Positions 1 through 8,923 of a DNA stretch of 41,562 nt are shown here, piece after piece; position 1 is the first letter of the stretch, and each line of letters opens with the position of its first letter. Below the pieces are notes generated by a model, which saw nothing but the letters and a program-made list of their open reading frames with translations, ran no database searches and was not told the DNA's origin. The translations under genes and the position numbers were made by a program. This DNA is from Bacillota bacterium (GTDB taxonomy: Bacteria; Bacillota; Clostridia; Christensenellales; Borkfalkiaceae): NCBI GenBank assembly GCA_019423125.1, contig JAHZBZ010000013.1:1-41562 (forward strand). Direction: 5' to 3'.

Positions 1-215
1 GCCGCATCTGCAAGGGCACGGGCTGGATCGAGGTGCTCGGCGCGGGCATGGTCAACCGCCGCGTGCTCGAAAACTGCGGCGTGGATCCCGATGTGTACAC
101 GGGCTTCGCGTTCGGCATGGGGCTGGAGCGCATCGCGATGATCAAATACGGCATCGGCGACATCCGTCTTCTGTTCGAGAACGACGTGCGTTTCCTCAAA
201 CAATTCAAGGACTAA
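1..215 (+). CDS. pheS: Phenylalanine--tRNA ligase alpha subunit (3' end only)
   Basis: C-terminal 70 or so residues of PheS, the catalytic alpha subunit of the (alphabeta)2 enzyme that charges tRNA-Phe in the cytoplasm. The reading frame is open from the window edge and ends at TAA 213-215. The visible part holds the class II motif 3 region, with GTGWIEVLGAGMV, then FAFGMGLERIAMIKYGI and the ending DIRLLFENDVRFLKQF, all typical of PheS. The gene starts upstream of the window. It lies 12 nt before pheT, whose AGGAGG ribosome site begins inside the gap, so the two form the usual pheST operon. Identification is very secure; nothing can be said about its 5' end or leader (a T-box would lie outside). 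Confidence 0.96.
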   Translation, partial: RICKGTGWIEVLGAGMVNRRVLENCGVDPDVYTGFAFGMGLERIAMIKYGIGDIRLLFENDVRFLKQFKD

Positions 216-227
216 GGAGGCACAGAC

Positions 228-2612
228 ATGAAAGCACCTCTCAGCTGGTTAAAAGATTACGTCGACATCGACGTGAGCGCGCAGGCACTCACGGAAAAGC
301 TCTTCTCCTGCGGCTTTGAAGTGGAGGAACTCATCTACCTCGGCGCGGAGATCGACCGCTGTGTCGTCGGCAGGATCACTTCCATCGAAAAACATCCCGA
401 CGCGGACAAGCTAAGGATCTGCAAGCTGGATTGCGGCTGTTACGGCTCGGACATCCAGATCGTCACGGGCGCGGACAACGTGCACGCGGGCGACCTCGTC
501 CCCGTCGCACTGGACGGCTCCTCTCTGCACGGCGGCGTAAAGATCAAGAAGGGGAAACTGCGCGGCGTCGAGTCGGACGGCATGCTCTGCTCGGGCGAAG
601 AGCTGGGCATCAACGACGATTGGTATGAAGGCGCCGACGTGAACGGCATCCTCATCCTCCGCGAGGAGATCCCCGTCGGAACGGACATCCGCCGCGTCGT
701 GGGGCTGGACGATTACATCTTCGACATCTCCGTCACGGCGAACCGCCCCGATTGCCAGAGCATCTACGGCATCGCGCGCGAAGTCGCGGCGGTCCTGCAT
801 AAAAAACTCCGTCCCGTCGACCTGTCGCACGGCTCGGATACGTTCAGCACGAGCGAGCGCGTCAACGTCAGCGTGGAAGCGCCCGATCTTTGCCCGCGCT
901 ACATCGCGCATTACGTCCGCGAACTGAAGATCGAAAAATCGCCGCAGTGGATGCGCCGCCGTCTCGCGCTTGCGGGACTGCGTTCCATCAACAACGTTGT
1001 CGACATCGCCAACTTCGTCCTGCTCGAGCTGGGTCAGCCCATGCACGCGTTTGACCTCTCCCGCATCGCGCAGAACAAGATCTGCGTGCGCAGGGCAAAG
1101 GACGGGGAGCAGATCACGACGCTGGACGAGAAGGAGTTTGCGCTCACTCCCGAGACGCTTGTCATCGCGGACGGCACCAAGCCCGTCGCGCTTGCGGGCG
1201 TCATGGGCGGTGCGAACAGCGGCATCTCCGAGGAGACGGACGAAGTGCTCTTCGAGAGCGCGAAATTCGAGCGCGCGAACATCCGCAGGACCTCGCGTCG
1301 GCTGGGTCAGAAGAGCGATTCCTCCGCGCGCTTTGAAAAGGGTGTGGACGCCTACACGACGGGTGTTGCGATCGACCGCGCGCTCAACCTCATCGAGCGC
1401 CTGGGTTGCGGCAAGATCGCGCGCGATCGCTACGACATCGCGGACAAGGAGATCGTCCCGTCCGTCATCACCACCCGCGTCTCCGCGATCAACGCGCTTC
1501 TCGGCATTGAAGTGCCGCGCGCAGAGATGTGCGACATTCTCAGCAGGCTCAATTTCAACGTCAAGGCGAGAGGGGACACGCTGACCGTGACCGTTCCTGC
1601 CTACCGCGAGGACGTGGACGGCTTCCCCGACCTCGCCGAAGAGGTCATCCGCATGTACGGCTACGACCACATCGACGGCACATTCCTCAAATGCGCGAGC
1701 GTCACGAACGGCGGGCTCTCCGCGTCGCAGATGCGCGAAGAGAGCGCAAAGCGCGCGCTGCGCGGGCAGGGTTATTCTGAGATCATCACCTATTCTTTCA
1801 TCTCGCCCAAGGACTATGAGCTCGTCCGTCTGCACGGCGAGATCGAAAAGGCGATCCGCATCCGCAACCCGATCGGCGAGGACATGAGCCTCATGCGCAC
1901 CACGCTCGTCCCTTCCATGCTGGACACGGTCGTGCGCAACATCCGCCGCGGCAACGAGGCCGCGCGCCTCTTCGAGCTTGCGAACGTCTATCTCGCACAG
2001 CTCCCTCTCACCGAACTTCCGCATGAGCGCAAGACGCTCTCCCTCGGCGTTTACGGCGCGGGAGAGGACTTCTTCTCCGCGAAGGGCGCATTCGAGGCGC
2101 TCGCCGCGCAGATGCGCGTCCGCTTCTCGTATGTTCCCGCGGCAAGACCTTTCCTGCATCCCGGGAAATGCGCCGCCGTCCTTCTCAACGGCGAGGAGAT
2201 CGGTTATCTCGGCGAGCTCGCTCCCGACATCGCCGAACAGCTCGTCATCGAGACCTCCGTCTTCCTCGGCGAATTGAATTTTGAAAAGCTCTCCGCTTGC
2301 GCGAACGGTGATATCAAATACAACCCGCTGCCTAAGTTCCCCGAGATCAAGCGCGATCTTGCGCTCGTCGCGCCCGAAGAGATGACGTGCGCGCAGGTGG
2401 AGCAGGTCATTTCCGAGAGCTGCAAATACCTGACCGACGTGCATCTGTTTGACGTCTATCGCGGCGCACAGGTCGGGGAGGGCAAAAAGAGCATGGCTTT
2501 CTCCGTCACCTTCACCCCGCGCGACAAGGCGATCAAGCCGGAGGACGCGGACGGCTACGTCAAGCGCATCCTCAAGGCACTTCACGAAAAGCTCGGACTC
2601 GAACTTCGCTGA
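228..2612 (+). CDS. pheT: Phenylalanine--tRNA ligase beta subunit
   Basis: 794-residue PheT, the tRNA-binding and editing partner of PheS. It starts MKAPLSWLKDYVDID. The EMAP-like tRNA-binding domain covers about residues 40-150 (VVGRITSIEKHPDADKLRICKLD, IVTGADNV, VPVAL). The B3/B4 editing domain and the B5 domain (ARIRR-like NIRRTSRRLGQKSDSSARFEKGVD) follow, then a catalytic-like domain. The C-terminal anticodon-binding FDX-ACB domain begins near NPLPKFPEIKRDLALV. Length matches the roughly 800 residues usual in Firmicutes. The ATG has a perfect AGGAGG seven nt upstream. It is translated from the pheST transcript. No obvious intrinsic terminator follows it on the plus strand; a repeat tract does. 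Confidence 0.97.
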   Translation: MKAPLSWLKDYVDIDVSAQALTEKLFSCGFEVEELIYLGAEIDRCVVGRITSIEKHPDADKLRICKLDCGCYGSDIQIVTGADNVHAGDLVPVALDGSSLHGGVKIKKGKLRGVESDGMLCSGEELGINDDWYEGADVNGILILREEIPVGTDIRRVVGLDDYIFDISVTANRPDCQSIYGIAREVAAVLHKKLRPVDLSHGSDTFSTSERVNVSVEAPDLCPRYIAHYVRELKIEKSPQWMRRRLALAGLRSINNVVDIANFVLLELGQPMHAFDLSRIAQNKICVRRAKDGEQITTLDEKEFALTPETLVIADGTKPVALAGVMGGANSGISEETDEVLFESAKFERANIRRTSRRLGQKSDSSARFEKGVDAYTTGVAIDRALNLIERLGCGKIARDRYDIADKEIVPSVITTRVSAINALLGIEVPRAEMCDILSRLNFNVKARGDTLTVTVPAYREDVDGFPDLAEEVIRMYGYDHIDGTFLKCASVTNGGLSASQMREESAKRALRGQGYSEIITYSFISPKDYELVRLHGEIEKAIRIRNPIGEDMSLMRTTLVPSMLDTVVRNIRRGNEAARLFELANVYLAQLPLTELPHERKTLSLGVYGAGEDFFSAKGAFEALAAQMRVRFSYVPAARPFLHPGKCAAVLLNGEEIGYLGELAPDIAEQLVIETSVFLGELNFEKLSACANGDIKYNPLPKFPEIKRDLALVAPEEMTCAQVEQVISESCKYLTDVHLFDVYRGAQVGEGKKSMAFSVTFTPRDKAIKPEDADGYVKRILKALHEKLGLELR

Positions 2613-2720
2613 GTGTTTGCGTCGGCGCTTCGCAATGCCGCAATGCGTGCGGTTCTGCTTTAAGCCGTTGCGGAAACTGTGTAAAACCACACAGCGGCCC
2701 GCGAAAACCGCGTAAAAGAC

Positions 2721-2888
2721 CGCATTGCGACCGCAGGTGTCGCGCAAAAATGGACGCGTTACGGCTGTCGAAGTCGTATAAAAAGAGCGCATCGCGGCCG
2801 CAGAAGTTGTATAAGAAAGAGGCGCGTTACGGCTGTCGAAGCCGTATAAAAATGACCGCGTTGAGTCCGCAGAAGTCATATAAAAAGG
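2721..2888. repeat. Degenerate tandem repeat, about 33-bp unit, about 5 copies
   Basis: Five consecutive units begin near 2721, 2755, 2788, 2823 and 2856. Each reads roughly CGCGTTRCGGCYGYMGAAG followed by TCGTATAAAAAGAG. Spacing is 33-34 bp. Weaker traces extend back to about 2640. The tract fills the gap between pheT and the convergent membrane-protein gene. It does not encode a credible protein and ends at the terminator hairpin at 2885. Confidence 0.7.
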
Positions 2889-2913
2889 AGGGAGTCGTTT
2901 CGACTCCCTCCTT
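2885..2913 (-). terminator. Intrinsic terminator of the minus-strand membrane protein gene
   Basis: AAGGAGGGAGTCG, a TTT loop, then the exact complement: a 13-bp stem. On the minus strand it is followed by a T-rich tract (complement of ATAAAAA at 2879-2886), 13 nt past the stop codon of the gene at 2926-3363. It may also slow plus-strand read-through from pheT. Confidence 0.8.
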
Positions 2914-2925
2914 AGATATTTTCGG

Positions 2926-3363
2926 TCAGTTTTCGGTTTTTGCGGCGGCCTTGACATGGGCGCGCCACATGATGTGCGCCAACACGGCTTCTGCGCCGAG
3001 CAGCAGTGAGACCGCGATGCCGAGCACGGAAAGATAGGATATCCCGTAGATGAGCGGCAGGATGGAGGCGGTAAAAGCGAACACCGCTATGACGGAGAGC
3101 GCAAGGCATGCTTCGGTTTTAAACAGCAGCGCGATCCCGCACAGCAGGAGCGCACAGGTCAGAAAGAATGCCAGCGGCGGTCCGAAATTTGCGTACCCGA
3201 TGAGAAGGGGATCAAAATAACTTGTCAGCGTGCGGATGGTCTCGATCTCTCCGCCTGCGCCCGGCGTGCCGAACACGAGCACCGCGCCGTAGGGCAATAC
3301 CTCTAAGGTCAGCGCGGCAAGCGGAAGCAAAAACAGAAAAACGGTCAGGACTGTTTTTTTCAT
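2926..3363 (-). CDS. Hypothetical small membrane protein, about four transmembrane segments
   Basis: 145-residue protein of unknown function. The start MKKTVLTVFLFLLPLAALTLE at 3363 is chosen because AAGGAGG lies eight nt upstream on the minus strand; an in-frame ATG 16 codons earlier has no such site. Hydrophobic segments occur at about residues 4-26 (signal-anchor like), 60-82, 85-107 and 110-132. A short charged tail (MWRAHVKAAAKTEN) follows. The extracytoplasmic loop after segment one contains GTPGAGGEIETIRTLTSYFDP. No catalytic motif is recognised. The gene is monocistronic, with its own consensus promoter and terminator, and converges on pheT. Its function cannot be inferred from context. 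Confidence 0.75.
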   Translation of the reverse strand: MKKTVLTVFLFLLPLAALTLEVLPYGAVLVFGTPGAGGEIETIRTLTSYFDPLLIGYANFGPPLAFFLTCALLLCGIALLFKTEACLALSVIAVFAFTASILPLIYGISYLSVLGIAVSLLLGAEAVLAHIMWRAHVKAAAKTEN

Positions 3364-3394
3364 GAGCGCATCCTCCTTATCTTTTCTCGTCTTC

Positions 3395-3423
3395 ATTGTA
3401 ACATACCGCATTATTTATGTCAA
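3395..3423 (-). promoter_or_regulatory. SigA-type promoter of the 2926-3363 membrane gene
   Basis: Read on the minus strand: TTGACA, 17-bp spacer, TACAAT. The -10 ends about 31 nt upstream of the ATG, leaving room for the AAGGAGG ribosome site. Confidence 0.85.
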
Positions 3424-3490
3424 TATTCGATCGAAATTTTTCACGTTTGCGGGAACGGGCGTTATGCGGGATTTTTTCGCGCAAAACCCT

Positions 3491-3518
3491 TTTCAAATGT
3501 GTGCAAACATGATACAAT
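3491..3518 (+). promoter_or_regulatory. Possible promoter of the U32 family gene
   Basis: TACAAT at 3513-3518 with a weak -35 (TTTCAA, 16-bp spacer), about 50 nt before the ATG at 3568. Only the -10 is convincing. Confidence 0.4.
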
Positions 3519-3567
3519 AGTAAGGATAGAAAACCAAAATAAAATCAGGACAAAGGAGGGAAGTGCG

Positions 3568-5811
3568 ATGTGTGAGATCCTGGCTCCCGCAGGCGACGAA
3601 GCGGCTTTTTGCGCCGCGCTCGGCGCGGGTGCGGACGCCGTCTATGTCGGGCTGAAAGACTTTTCGGCGCGCCGTGCGGCGGCAAATTTCACGGACGAGG
3701 CGTTTGCGCGCTGTGTCAGGCTCGCGCACATGTTGGGCGCAAAAGTGTATGTCGCGCTCAATACCCTCGTAAAGGATGCGGAACTTTCCCGATTTTTCGA
3801 GAGCGCGCGCACGGCATGGAATGCGGGTGCGGATGCGCTCATCCTGCAGGATGTCTTTCTCGGGAAAAAGCTTAAACAGGCATACCCGCAGATGGTCCTG
3901 CACCTCTCCACACAGGCAGGTGTCTGCAACGAGTACGGCGCGCGGCTCGCAAAGCGCATGGGCTTTTCCCGCGTCATCCTCGCACGCGAAACACCTTTCG
4001 AGGATGTCGAACGCATCGCGCGCATTCTCGAGACGGAGGTTTTCGTGCAGGGCGCGCTGTGCACCTGTTTTTCGGGACAGTGCTATTTTTCTTCCCTCGT
4101 CGGCGGAAACAGCGGCAACCGCGGCCTGTGCAAACAACCCTGCCGCAAGCGCTACGGCGTCGACCGCGCGGGCTTCGAGGGCATGGCGTACCGCCTTTCC
4201 CTCTCCGATCTGTGCGTGGGGGAGGAGGTCAAAAAACTAAAAGACGCAGGCGTTCTGTCATTCAAGATCGAGGGCAGGATGCGCTCGGCGGCATACGTCG
4301 GCGCCGCCGTTTCCTATTACCGCGACCTCCTTTCGAATGCGGCGGGGGAGACGCTCGAAAAAGATCTTTCCGCCCTGCGCCGCACTTACAACCGCGGCGG
4401 CTATACGAAGGGCTACCTTTTCGGACAGGACAAAAATCTTCTCTCTCCCCGCGTTCAGGGACACATGGGCGAGCGGATCGGGCGCGTCGAACGCATCTCA
4501 AAAAATGACAATTCCGCATTTATACGCTCGGCGTATTTTCCCGCAAAGGGGGACGGATTCAAGATCCTTCGCGCGGGCGAAGAGGTGGGCGGCTGTGAAT
4601 ACAGGGCAGAGCGCGCCGCGGAAAAAGGCGGCTTTTATCTTCATCGCATTCCCGATCTTCGCATCGGCGACGAAGTGTATCTGACCCTCGACAATGCGCT
4701 CTCCGCGCGGCTGTGTGCGGCGCGGCGGGGTGTTCCGCTCGCGCTGAGTTTGGAGGCAAGGGTCGGAAAACCACTCTGCGTGACCGTGCGCGGACGCTTC
4801 GGCGAGCAGACCTTTTTTTCCGATTTTGTTGCTGCGGCGGCGCAGAAAGCGCCCTTTTCCCGCGAGGAACTCATCGCGTGTTTCTGCAAAACGGATGCCT
4901 TTCCCTATGAGATTCGCATCGAAAAAGCGGATGTGGAAGGGGATCTGTTCTTCGTCCGTTCACAGCTCAATGCCTTTCGGCGCGAGGTCTTCGCGCGCGT
5001 GGCGGATCTTCTTGCGTCCCCGCGCGCGCCGCTTGCGCCCGTCTCGGTCGCGGAAAATACGGAAAAACATTGTGATAAAGGGCATGAGATCGCCGTCATC
5101 GACAGGGATTTTTCCTCTCCCGTCTATCGCACGGCGAAAGTCGATCATGCGATCTTTAAGCCGAAAAATTACAGAAACGAGCGCGAAATAGAGGATTTTT
5201 TCAATAAATCAGAGTACTATGCCTGGCATAAATGGTTATATTTGCCCGCTTTCATGACGGGTGCGGACATTGAAGCGGTATTGCCGTATCTGGATCGGTT
5301 CGACGGCGTGTATGCCGAAGGCGTGTTTTCGCTCGAGCTGTGCCGCGAACGCGGCGTGCCTCTGTTTGCGGGCACAGGCTTCAATCTGTTCAACTCGCTC
5401 TCCGTGGCGGAGGCGCGGGAAGAGGGCGCGCGGCATGTTGCGCTCTCCAAGGAGCTCTCTCTTGCGGAGGCTTCCCCTCTGTGCGGGTTCCTCTTTTCGG
5501 GCGGAGGGTATAAGCTGATGGAGCTGGGGCATTGTCTCTTTTCCAAGAGCTGTGCGGGGTGCGACAGGAGATCGCGCTACACGCTTACCGACGAGAGCGG
5601 CCGCGCTTTCCCGCTCCTGCGATATGAAAACAGCGCCTGCCGCTTCGAGCTTTACAACTGCCTTCCCCTTGCGGGAGAGCGGCGGGACCTTGCACTTTTT
5701 GATCTTTCGCCCCTTTCCGATCGGGAAAAGGCTGCTTATCTTTCGGGCGGCGACGCGCGGCGCCTGCTTTCAAATTATACGTCGGGTGCGCAGAAAAAAG
5801 GCATTACCTGA
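3568..5811 (+). CDS. U32 family protein (RlhA/YdcP-like, probable RNA hydroxylation enzyme)
   Basis: 747-residue U32 family protein. The start MCEILAPAGDEAAFCAALGAGADAVYVGL at 3568 is preceded by AAAGGAGGG; an upstream in-frame ATG at 3499 sits at the promoter and is rejected. The TIM-barrel half contains the U32 signature near residues 158-175, VFVQGALCTCFSGQCYFSS followed by GNRGLCKQPCRKRY. These clustered cysteines match the iron-sulfur ligands of the family. A long C-terminal part resembles the DUF3656 extension of E. coli RlhA, with a further cysteine cluster (FSKSCAGCDRRSRY). Characterised relatives hydroxylate 23S rRNA C2501 (RlhA) or tRNA wobble uridine (TrhP). The old 'peptidase/collagenase' label is less likely. 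mutS2 follows 62 nt downstream. Confidence 0.88.
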   Translation: MCEILAPAGDEAAFCAALGAGADAVYVGLKDFSARRAAANFTDEAFARCVRLAHMLGAKVYVALNTLVKDAELSRFFESARTAWNAGADALILQDVFLGKKLKQAYPQMVLHLSTQAGVCNEYGARLAKRMGFSRVILARETPFEDVERIARILETEVFVQGALCTCFSGQCYFSSLVGGNSGNRGLCKQPCRKRYGVDRAGFEGMAYRLSLSDLCVGEEVKKLKDAGVLSFKIEGRMRSAAYVGAAVSYYRDLLSNAAGETLEKDLSALRRTYNRGGYTKGYLFGQDKNLLSPRVQGHMGERIGRVERISKNDNSAFIRSAYFPAKGDGFKILRAGEEVGGCEYRAERAAEKGGFYLHRIPDLRIGDEVYLTLDNALSARLCAARRGVPLALSLEARVGKPLCVTVRGRFGEQTFFSDFVAAAAQKAPFSREELIACFCKTDAFPYEIRIEKADVEGDLFFVRSQLNAFRREVFARVADLLASPRAPLAPVSVAENTEKHCDKGHEIAVIDRDFSSPVYRTAKVDHAIFKPKNYRNEREIEDFFNKSEYYAWHKWLYLPAFMTGADIEAVLPYLDRFDGVYAEGVFSLELCRERGVPLFAGTGFNLFNSLSVAEAREEGARHVALSKELSLAEASPLCGFLFSGGGYKLMELGHCLFSKSCAGCDRRSRYTLTDESGRAFPLLRYENSACRFELYNCLPLAGERRDLALFDLSPLSDREKAAYLSGGDARRLLSNYTSGAQKKGIT

Positions 5812-5873
5812 CCTGCGCCGCAGGCGCGTGAATAATTGCGTTTTTGCATAATGCAAAGCGCGGGAGTTTTTGT

Positions 5874-8249
5874 ATGACGGACGACAAGATACTCGAAAAA
5901 CTTGAACTGAATAAGATACTCTCCGCGGTCGCGGGGTTTGCGGTGCTCCCTTATACGAAGGAGCGCCTTCTCGGTGAACGGCCTTCTTCCGAACGCGGCG
6001 AGGTGGAAAAACTTCTTTCTCTCACGGCAGAGGCGGACGTCGCGCTCTTTCGCCACGGTGTGGGACGGGTGGAGGAGTTTCCCTCTTTTGCCGACGAGAT
6101 CGAGCGCGCGCAAAAGGGCGCGACTCTCTCGTGCAAAGAGCTCCTTTCGTTGAATGCGCTGCTGCGTTCGGCGCGCATTGTCTATCGCGGCATCACTGCG
6201 CTCCCCGAGGGGAGTGTGCCTCTGCTTTCGGAGATCGCGTCGGGCATCTATTTCGACGAGATCCTCGAAAATGACATCGGTGAAAAGATCCTCTCGGAGG
6301 ACGAGCTCGCGGACACGGCGAGCGACGAGCTTTACAACATCCGCCGCTCCGTGCGCGCGCTCAACGAGCGGATCCGCGCCAAGCTCTCCGAATATCTGAG
6401 CGGCGAGGGCTCGAAATTCCTGCAGGACGGTATCGTCACGATGCGGGACAATCGCTACGTCCTTCCCGTCCGCGCCGAATACAAATCGCGCATCCGCGGC
6501 TTTGTGCACGACCGCTCGCAGAGCGGCGCGACCTTTTTCATCGAGCCCGAGCTCGTTCTCGAGATGAACAATGAACTGCGCGAGCTTGCCGCCGCGGAGA
6601 AAGAGGAGATCGAGCGCATCCTCGCGCAGCTTTCCCACCGCGTCGGGAGCATGGCGGGGCAGCTCCTCGAAGACATCTCCCGCCTGACCGAGATCGACCG
6701 CGCTTACGCGAAGGCGGAGTATTCCTACAAAAACCGCTGTGTACGGCCGCGCCTGAGTCGCAAGGGTGTGATCGCGATCGAAAAGGGCAGGCATCCGCTC
6801 CTCGACGCGAAGACGGCGGTGCCCGTCTCCGTCTCGCTCGGCGGCGACTATCGCATTCTCCTTGTTTCGGGTCCCAACACGGGCGGCAAGACGGTCACCC
6901 TCAAGATGTGCGGCCTCTTCTGCCTGATGGCGTGTTGCGGGCTCTTCCTGCCCGCCGCAGACGGCACCGAGATCCCTGTGTTTTCCTCGGTGTTCTGCGA
7001 CATCGGCGATGCGCAGTCCATCGAAGAAAATCTCTCCACCTTTTCCTCTCACATTCAGAACATCATCGGCATCGTCGAGCGCGCGGACGCGGACAGCCTC
7101 GTGCTCATCGACGAGCTCGGCGGCGGCACCGACCCTGACGAAGGACAGGCGATCGCCAAGGCGGTGCTCTCGCACCTGCTTCGCGTCGGCTGTCGCGGCA
7201 TCGTGACCACGCACTATACCGCGCTCAAGGAATATGCCTACTCCCGGGACGGCATAGAAAACGCGAGCATGGAGTTCGACAAAAACACCCTTCGTCCGCT
7301 TTATCGCGTCCGCCTCGGCATTCCGGGCAGCAGCAACGCGATCGCGATCTCGCGCCGCCTCGGACTTCCCGAGCCCATTCTCGAGGAGGCGCTTGCAAAC
7401 CTCTCGGAGGGCGGCAGGAAGTTTGAAAACATCATCCGCACGGCCGAGCAGAGCCGCATCGAAGCGGATGCCGCAAAAAAAGAGGCGGACGCGCTCAAGG
7501 CGGAATGGAGTGCGAAGGTCGCGGAGGCGGATGCGGAGCGCGAGCGGTTCAAAAAAGAGCGCGAAAAGCTGTATCTGAATGCGCGCGTCGAGAGCCGCCG
7601 CATCGTCAACGAGCGCACCGAACAGGCGGAGGAACTGCTCGCGCAGATCGAAGAGATCGCGCATGCGGAGCGGCTGACCGAATCCGATCTCATCCGCGCG
7701 CGCACGCTCAAAAACCGCCTTGCGGACAAGGCATACGAGGCGGAAGCGGAAGAGGAAGAACATCCCGCTTCGGAGAAAGCAGATCTTTCGCGGCTCAAGC
7801 CGGGAGACAGGGTATTTGTCGGCGCGATGCAGTCGGCGGGGGAGATCCTCTCCGTCAATGCGCGCAAGAAAGAGGCGGAAGTCATGGTCGGATCTCTTCG
7901 TCTCAATGTAAAGGCGGGCGACCTCTATGCTATGGTCGGCGGCAAGAAGAGTGCGCCGAAGACGGACAAGGTCAGCGTGGTGCGCAAGCTCCCGCCCGTT
8001 CAGGAAGTCAAAACGGAGATCAACCTGCTCGGCATGACCGTCTCGGAGGCGATACAGGAAGTGGATGCCTTCATCGACCGCGCCGTCCTCTCCGGATTGG
8101 AAGAGGTCAAGGTCATTCACGGGCTTGGCACGGGTAAACTTCGCGAGGGGATCCGAAATCATCTGCGCTCCATGCCGAACGTCCTGTCTTTCCGCCAGGG
8201 AAAATATGGCGAAGGCGATGCGGGCGTCACGATCGTAACGCTGAAGTGA
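5874..8249 (+). CDS. mutS2: Endonuclease/recombination inhibitor MutS2
   Basis: 791-residue MutS2, a DNA- and ribosome-acting relative of MutS that lacks the mismatch-reading domain. The start MTDDKILEKLELNKILSAVAG at 5874 has GGGAG about eight nt upstream. The order is clamp and lever regions, ATPase domain with Walker A GPNTGGKT near residue 333 and Walker B-like SLVLIDELGGGTDPDEG, a long charged coiled coil (about 520-640), a KOW-like segment (GDRVFVGAMQSAGEIL), and a C-terminal Smr domain from about residue 717 with VIHGLGTGKLR. Length matches the family. One oddity: the conserved LDLRG-type motif opening the Smr domain reads INLLG. The enzyme limits homologous recombination in some species and acts on stalled ribosomes in Bacillus. 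It probably shares a transcript with the U32 gene. Confidence 0.95.
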   Translation: MTDDKILEKLELNKILSAVAGFAVLPYTKERLLGERPSSERGEVEKLLSLTAEADVALFRHGVGRVEEFPSFADEIERAQKGATLSCKELLSLNALLRSARIVYRGITALPEGSVPLLSEIASGIYFDEILENDIGEKILSEDELADTASDELYNIRRSVRALNERIRAKLSEYLSGEGSKFLQDGIVTMRDNRYVLPVRAEYKSRIRGFVHDRSQSGATFFIEPELVLEMNNELRELAAAEKEEIERILAQLSHRVGSMAGQLLEDISRLTEIDRAYAKAEYSYKNRCVRPRLSRKGVIAIEKGRHPLLDAKTAVPVSVSLGGDYRILLVSGPNTGGKTVTLKMCGLFCLMACCGLFLPAADGTEIPVFSSVFCDIGDAQSIEENLSTFSSHIQNIIGIVERADADSLVLIDELGGGTDPDEGQAIAKAVLSHLLRVGCRGIVTTHYTALKEYAYSRDGIENASMEFDKNTLRPLYRVRLGIPGSSNAIAISRRLGLPEPILEEALANLSEGGRKFENIIRTAEQSRIEADAAKKEADALKAEWSAKVAEADAERERFKKEREKLYLNARVESRRIVNERTEQAEELLAQIEEIAHAERLTESDLIRARTLKNRLADKAYEAEAEEEEHPASEKADLSRLKPGDRVFVGAMQSAGEILSVNARKKEAEVMVGSLRLNVKAGDLYAMVGGKKSAPKTDKVSVVRKLPPVQEVKTEINLLGMTVSEAIQEVDAFIDRAVLSGLEEVKVIHGLGTGKLREGIRNHLRSMPNVLSFRQGKYGEGDAGVTIVTLK

Positions 8250-8923
8250 GGGCGCTTCTTTCTCCAGAAAACGTATCTTGATGCGCCGTCGGAAAACGCG
8301 TTCGGCGGAAAAGAGGCGCATTTCAGCCCGCACGCGCGCGATCTGCGACAGTGTCTTCGGGCGTGAAAACGCTATTTTCTAAAGTCTGGTTTTCACTTTC
8401 GTGTTTTTTGTCTGTTTCATGGCGAGGACGCCTCTCGGCATGCCTGCGGTTGCGGAGCAAACGCTGTTTTCTAAGGCGCTTTCAGGGGTAAATGTAGTGC
8501 TTTTTCTGAAGTTGCGTTTTTTGTCCGCGGTCATGTCGCGGGCGCGGTTTATGATAGCGCTTTTGGATGTGAAATGCAGAATTTTCTCGAAAGTTGGTTT
8601 TTACGCTTTCTGTTCTCATCCGCAGTGATAAGGGGAAATGTCGTTTCCCAAAAGCGCTTTTCCGATTCTTTGCGGCTTCTTTGCGGCACGTCTGCTGTGT
8701 GCGGACTGTCTCTTTGAAAGCCTCGGCACAATGAAAAATTTGCTGTGTCCTATGTTGCAAATTTGTTTAAAACGTGCGTTTTATTAAACATTTATATTAT
8801 TATTGTCTATAATATTCTTCTCTTTTTTGTCGGAGTATTGCATATTCGGCGCGTAAGCGGAATAGAGTAAAACGAAAAACTTTTGCTCGAATGCAAAGTA
8901 TCCGAAAAAAGAGGTAAACTAAA
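8250..8923. other. Gene-free 670-bp interval with weak dispersed repeats
   Basis: No credible gene on either strand. Loosely repeated motifs recur: AACGCTATTTTCTAAAG at 8368 and AACGCTGTTTTCTAAGG at 8460; GTTTTTTGTC near 8404 and 8516, each followed by a TCATG. Base composition drops to AT-rich from about 8730 towards the following gene, where a possible promoter lies. Confidence 0.5.
8785..8813 (+). promoter_or_regulatory. Possible promoter of the deacetylase gene
   Basis: TATAAT at 8808-8813 in an AT-rich tract with a weak -35 (TAAACA, 17-bp spacer). A sporulation sigma factor could be used instead; this cannot be judged from one site. Confidence 0.35.

Noticed and set aside
2721..2888. 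Regularly spaced repeats considered as a CRISPR array
   Set aside because: Units adjoin without unique spacers and are too degenerate. The same holds for the arrays at 9671, 16636, 25723 and 38196; no cas genes are present.
411..2957. Very long open frame on the minus strand opposite pheT (848 codons)
   Set aside because: It is the antisense shadow of pheT, caused by high GC at third codon positions. The product is a low-complexity string of R, D, A, V and H with no family resemblance and no ribosome site.
5775..8333. 852-codon minus-strand frame opposite mutS2
   Set aside because: Same antisense artefact; the plus-strand MutS2 has full motif support.
8401..8760. Short frames on both strands behind mutS2
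   Set aside because: No ribosome sites, overlapping each other, and located in weakly repetitive DNA.
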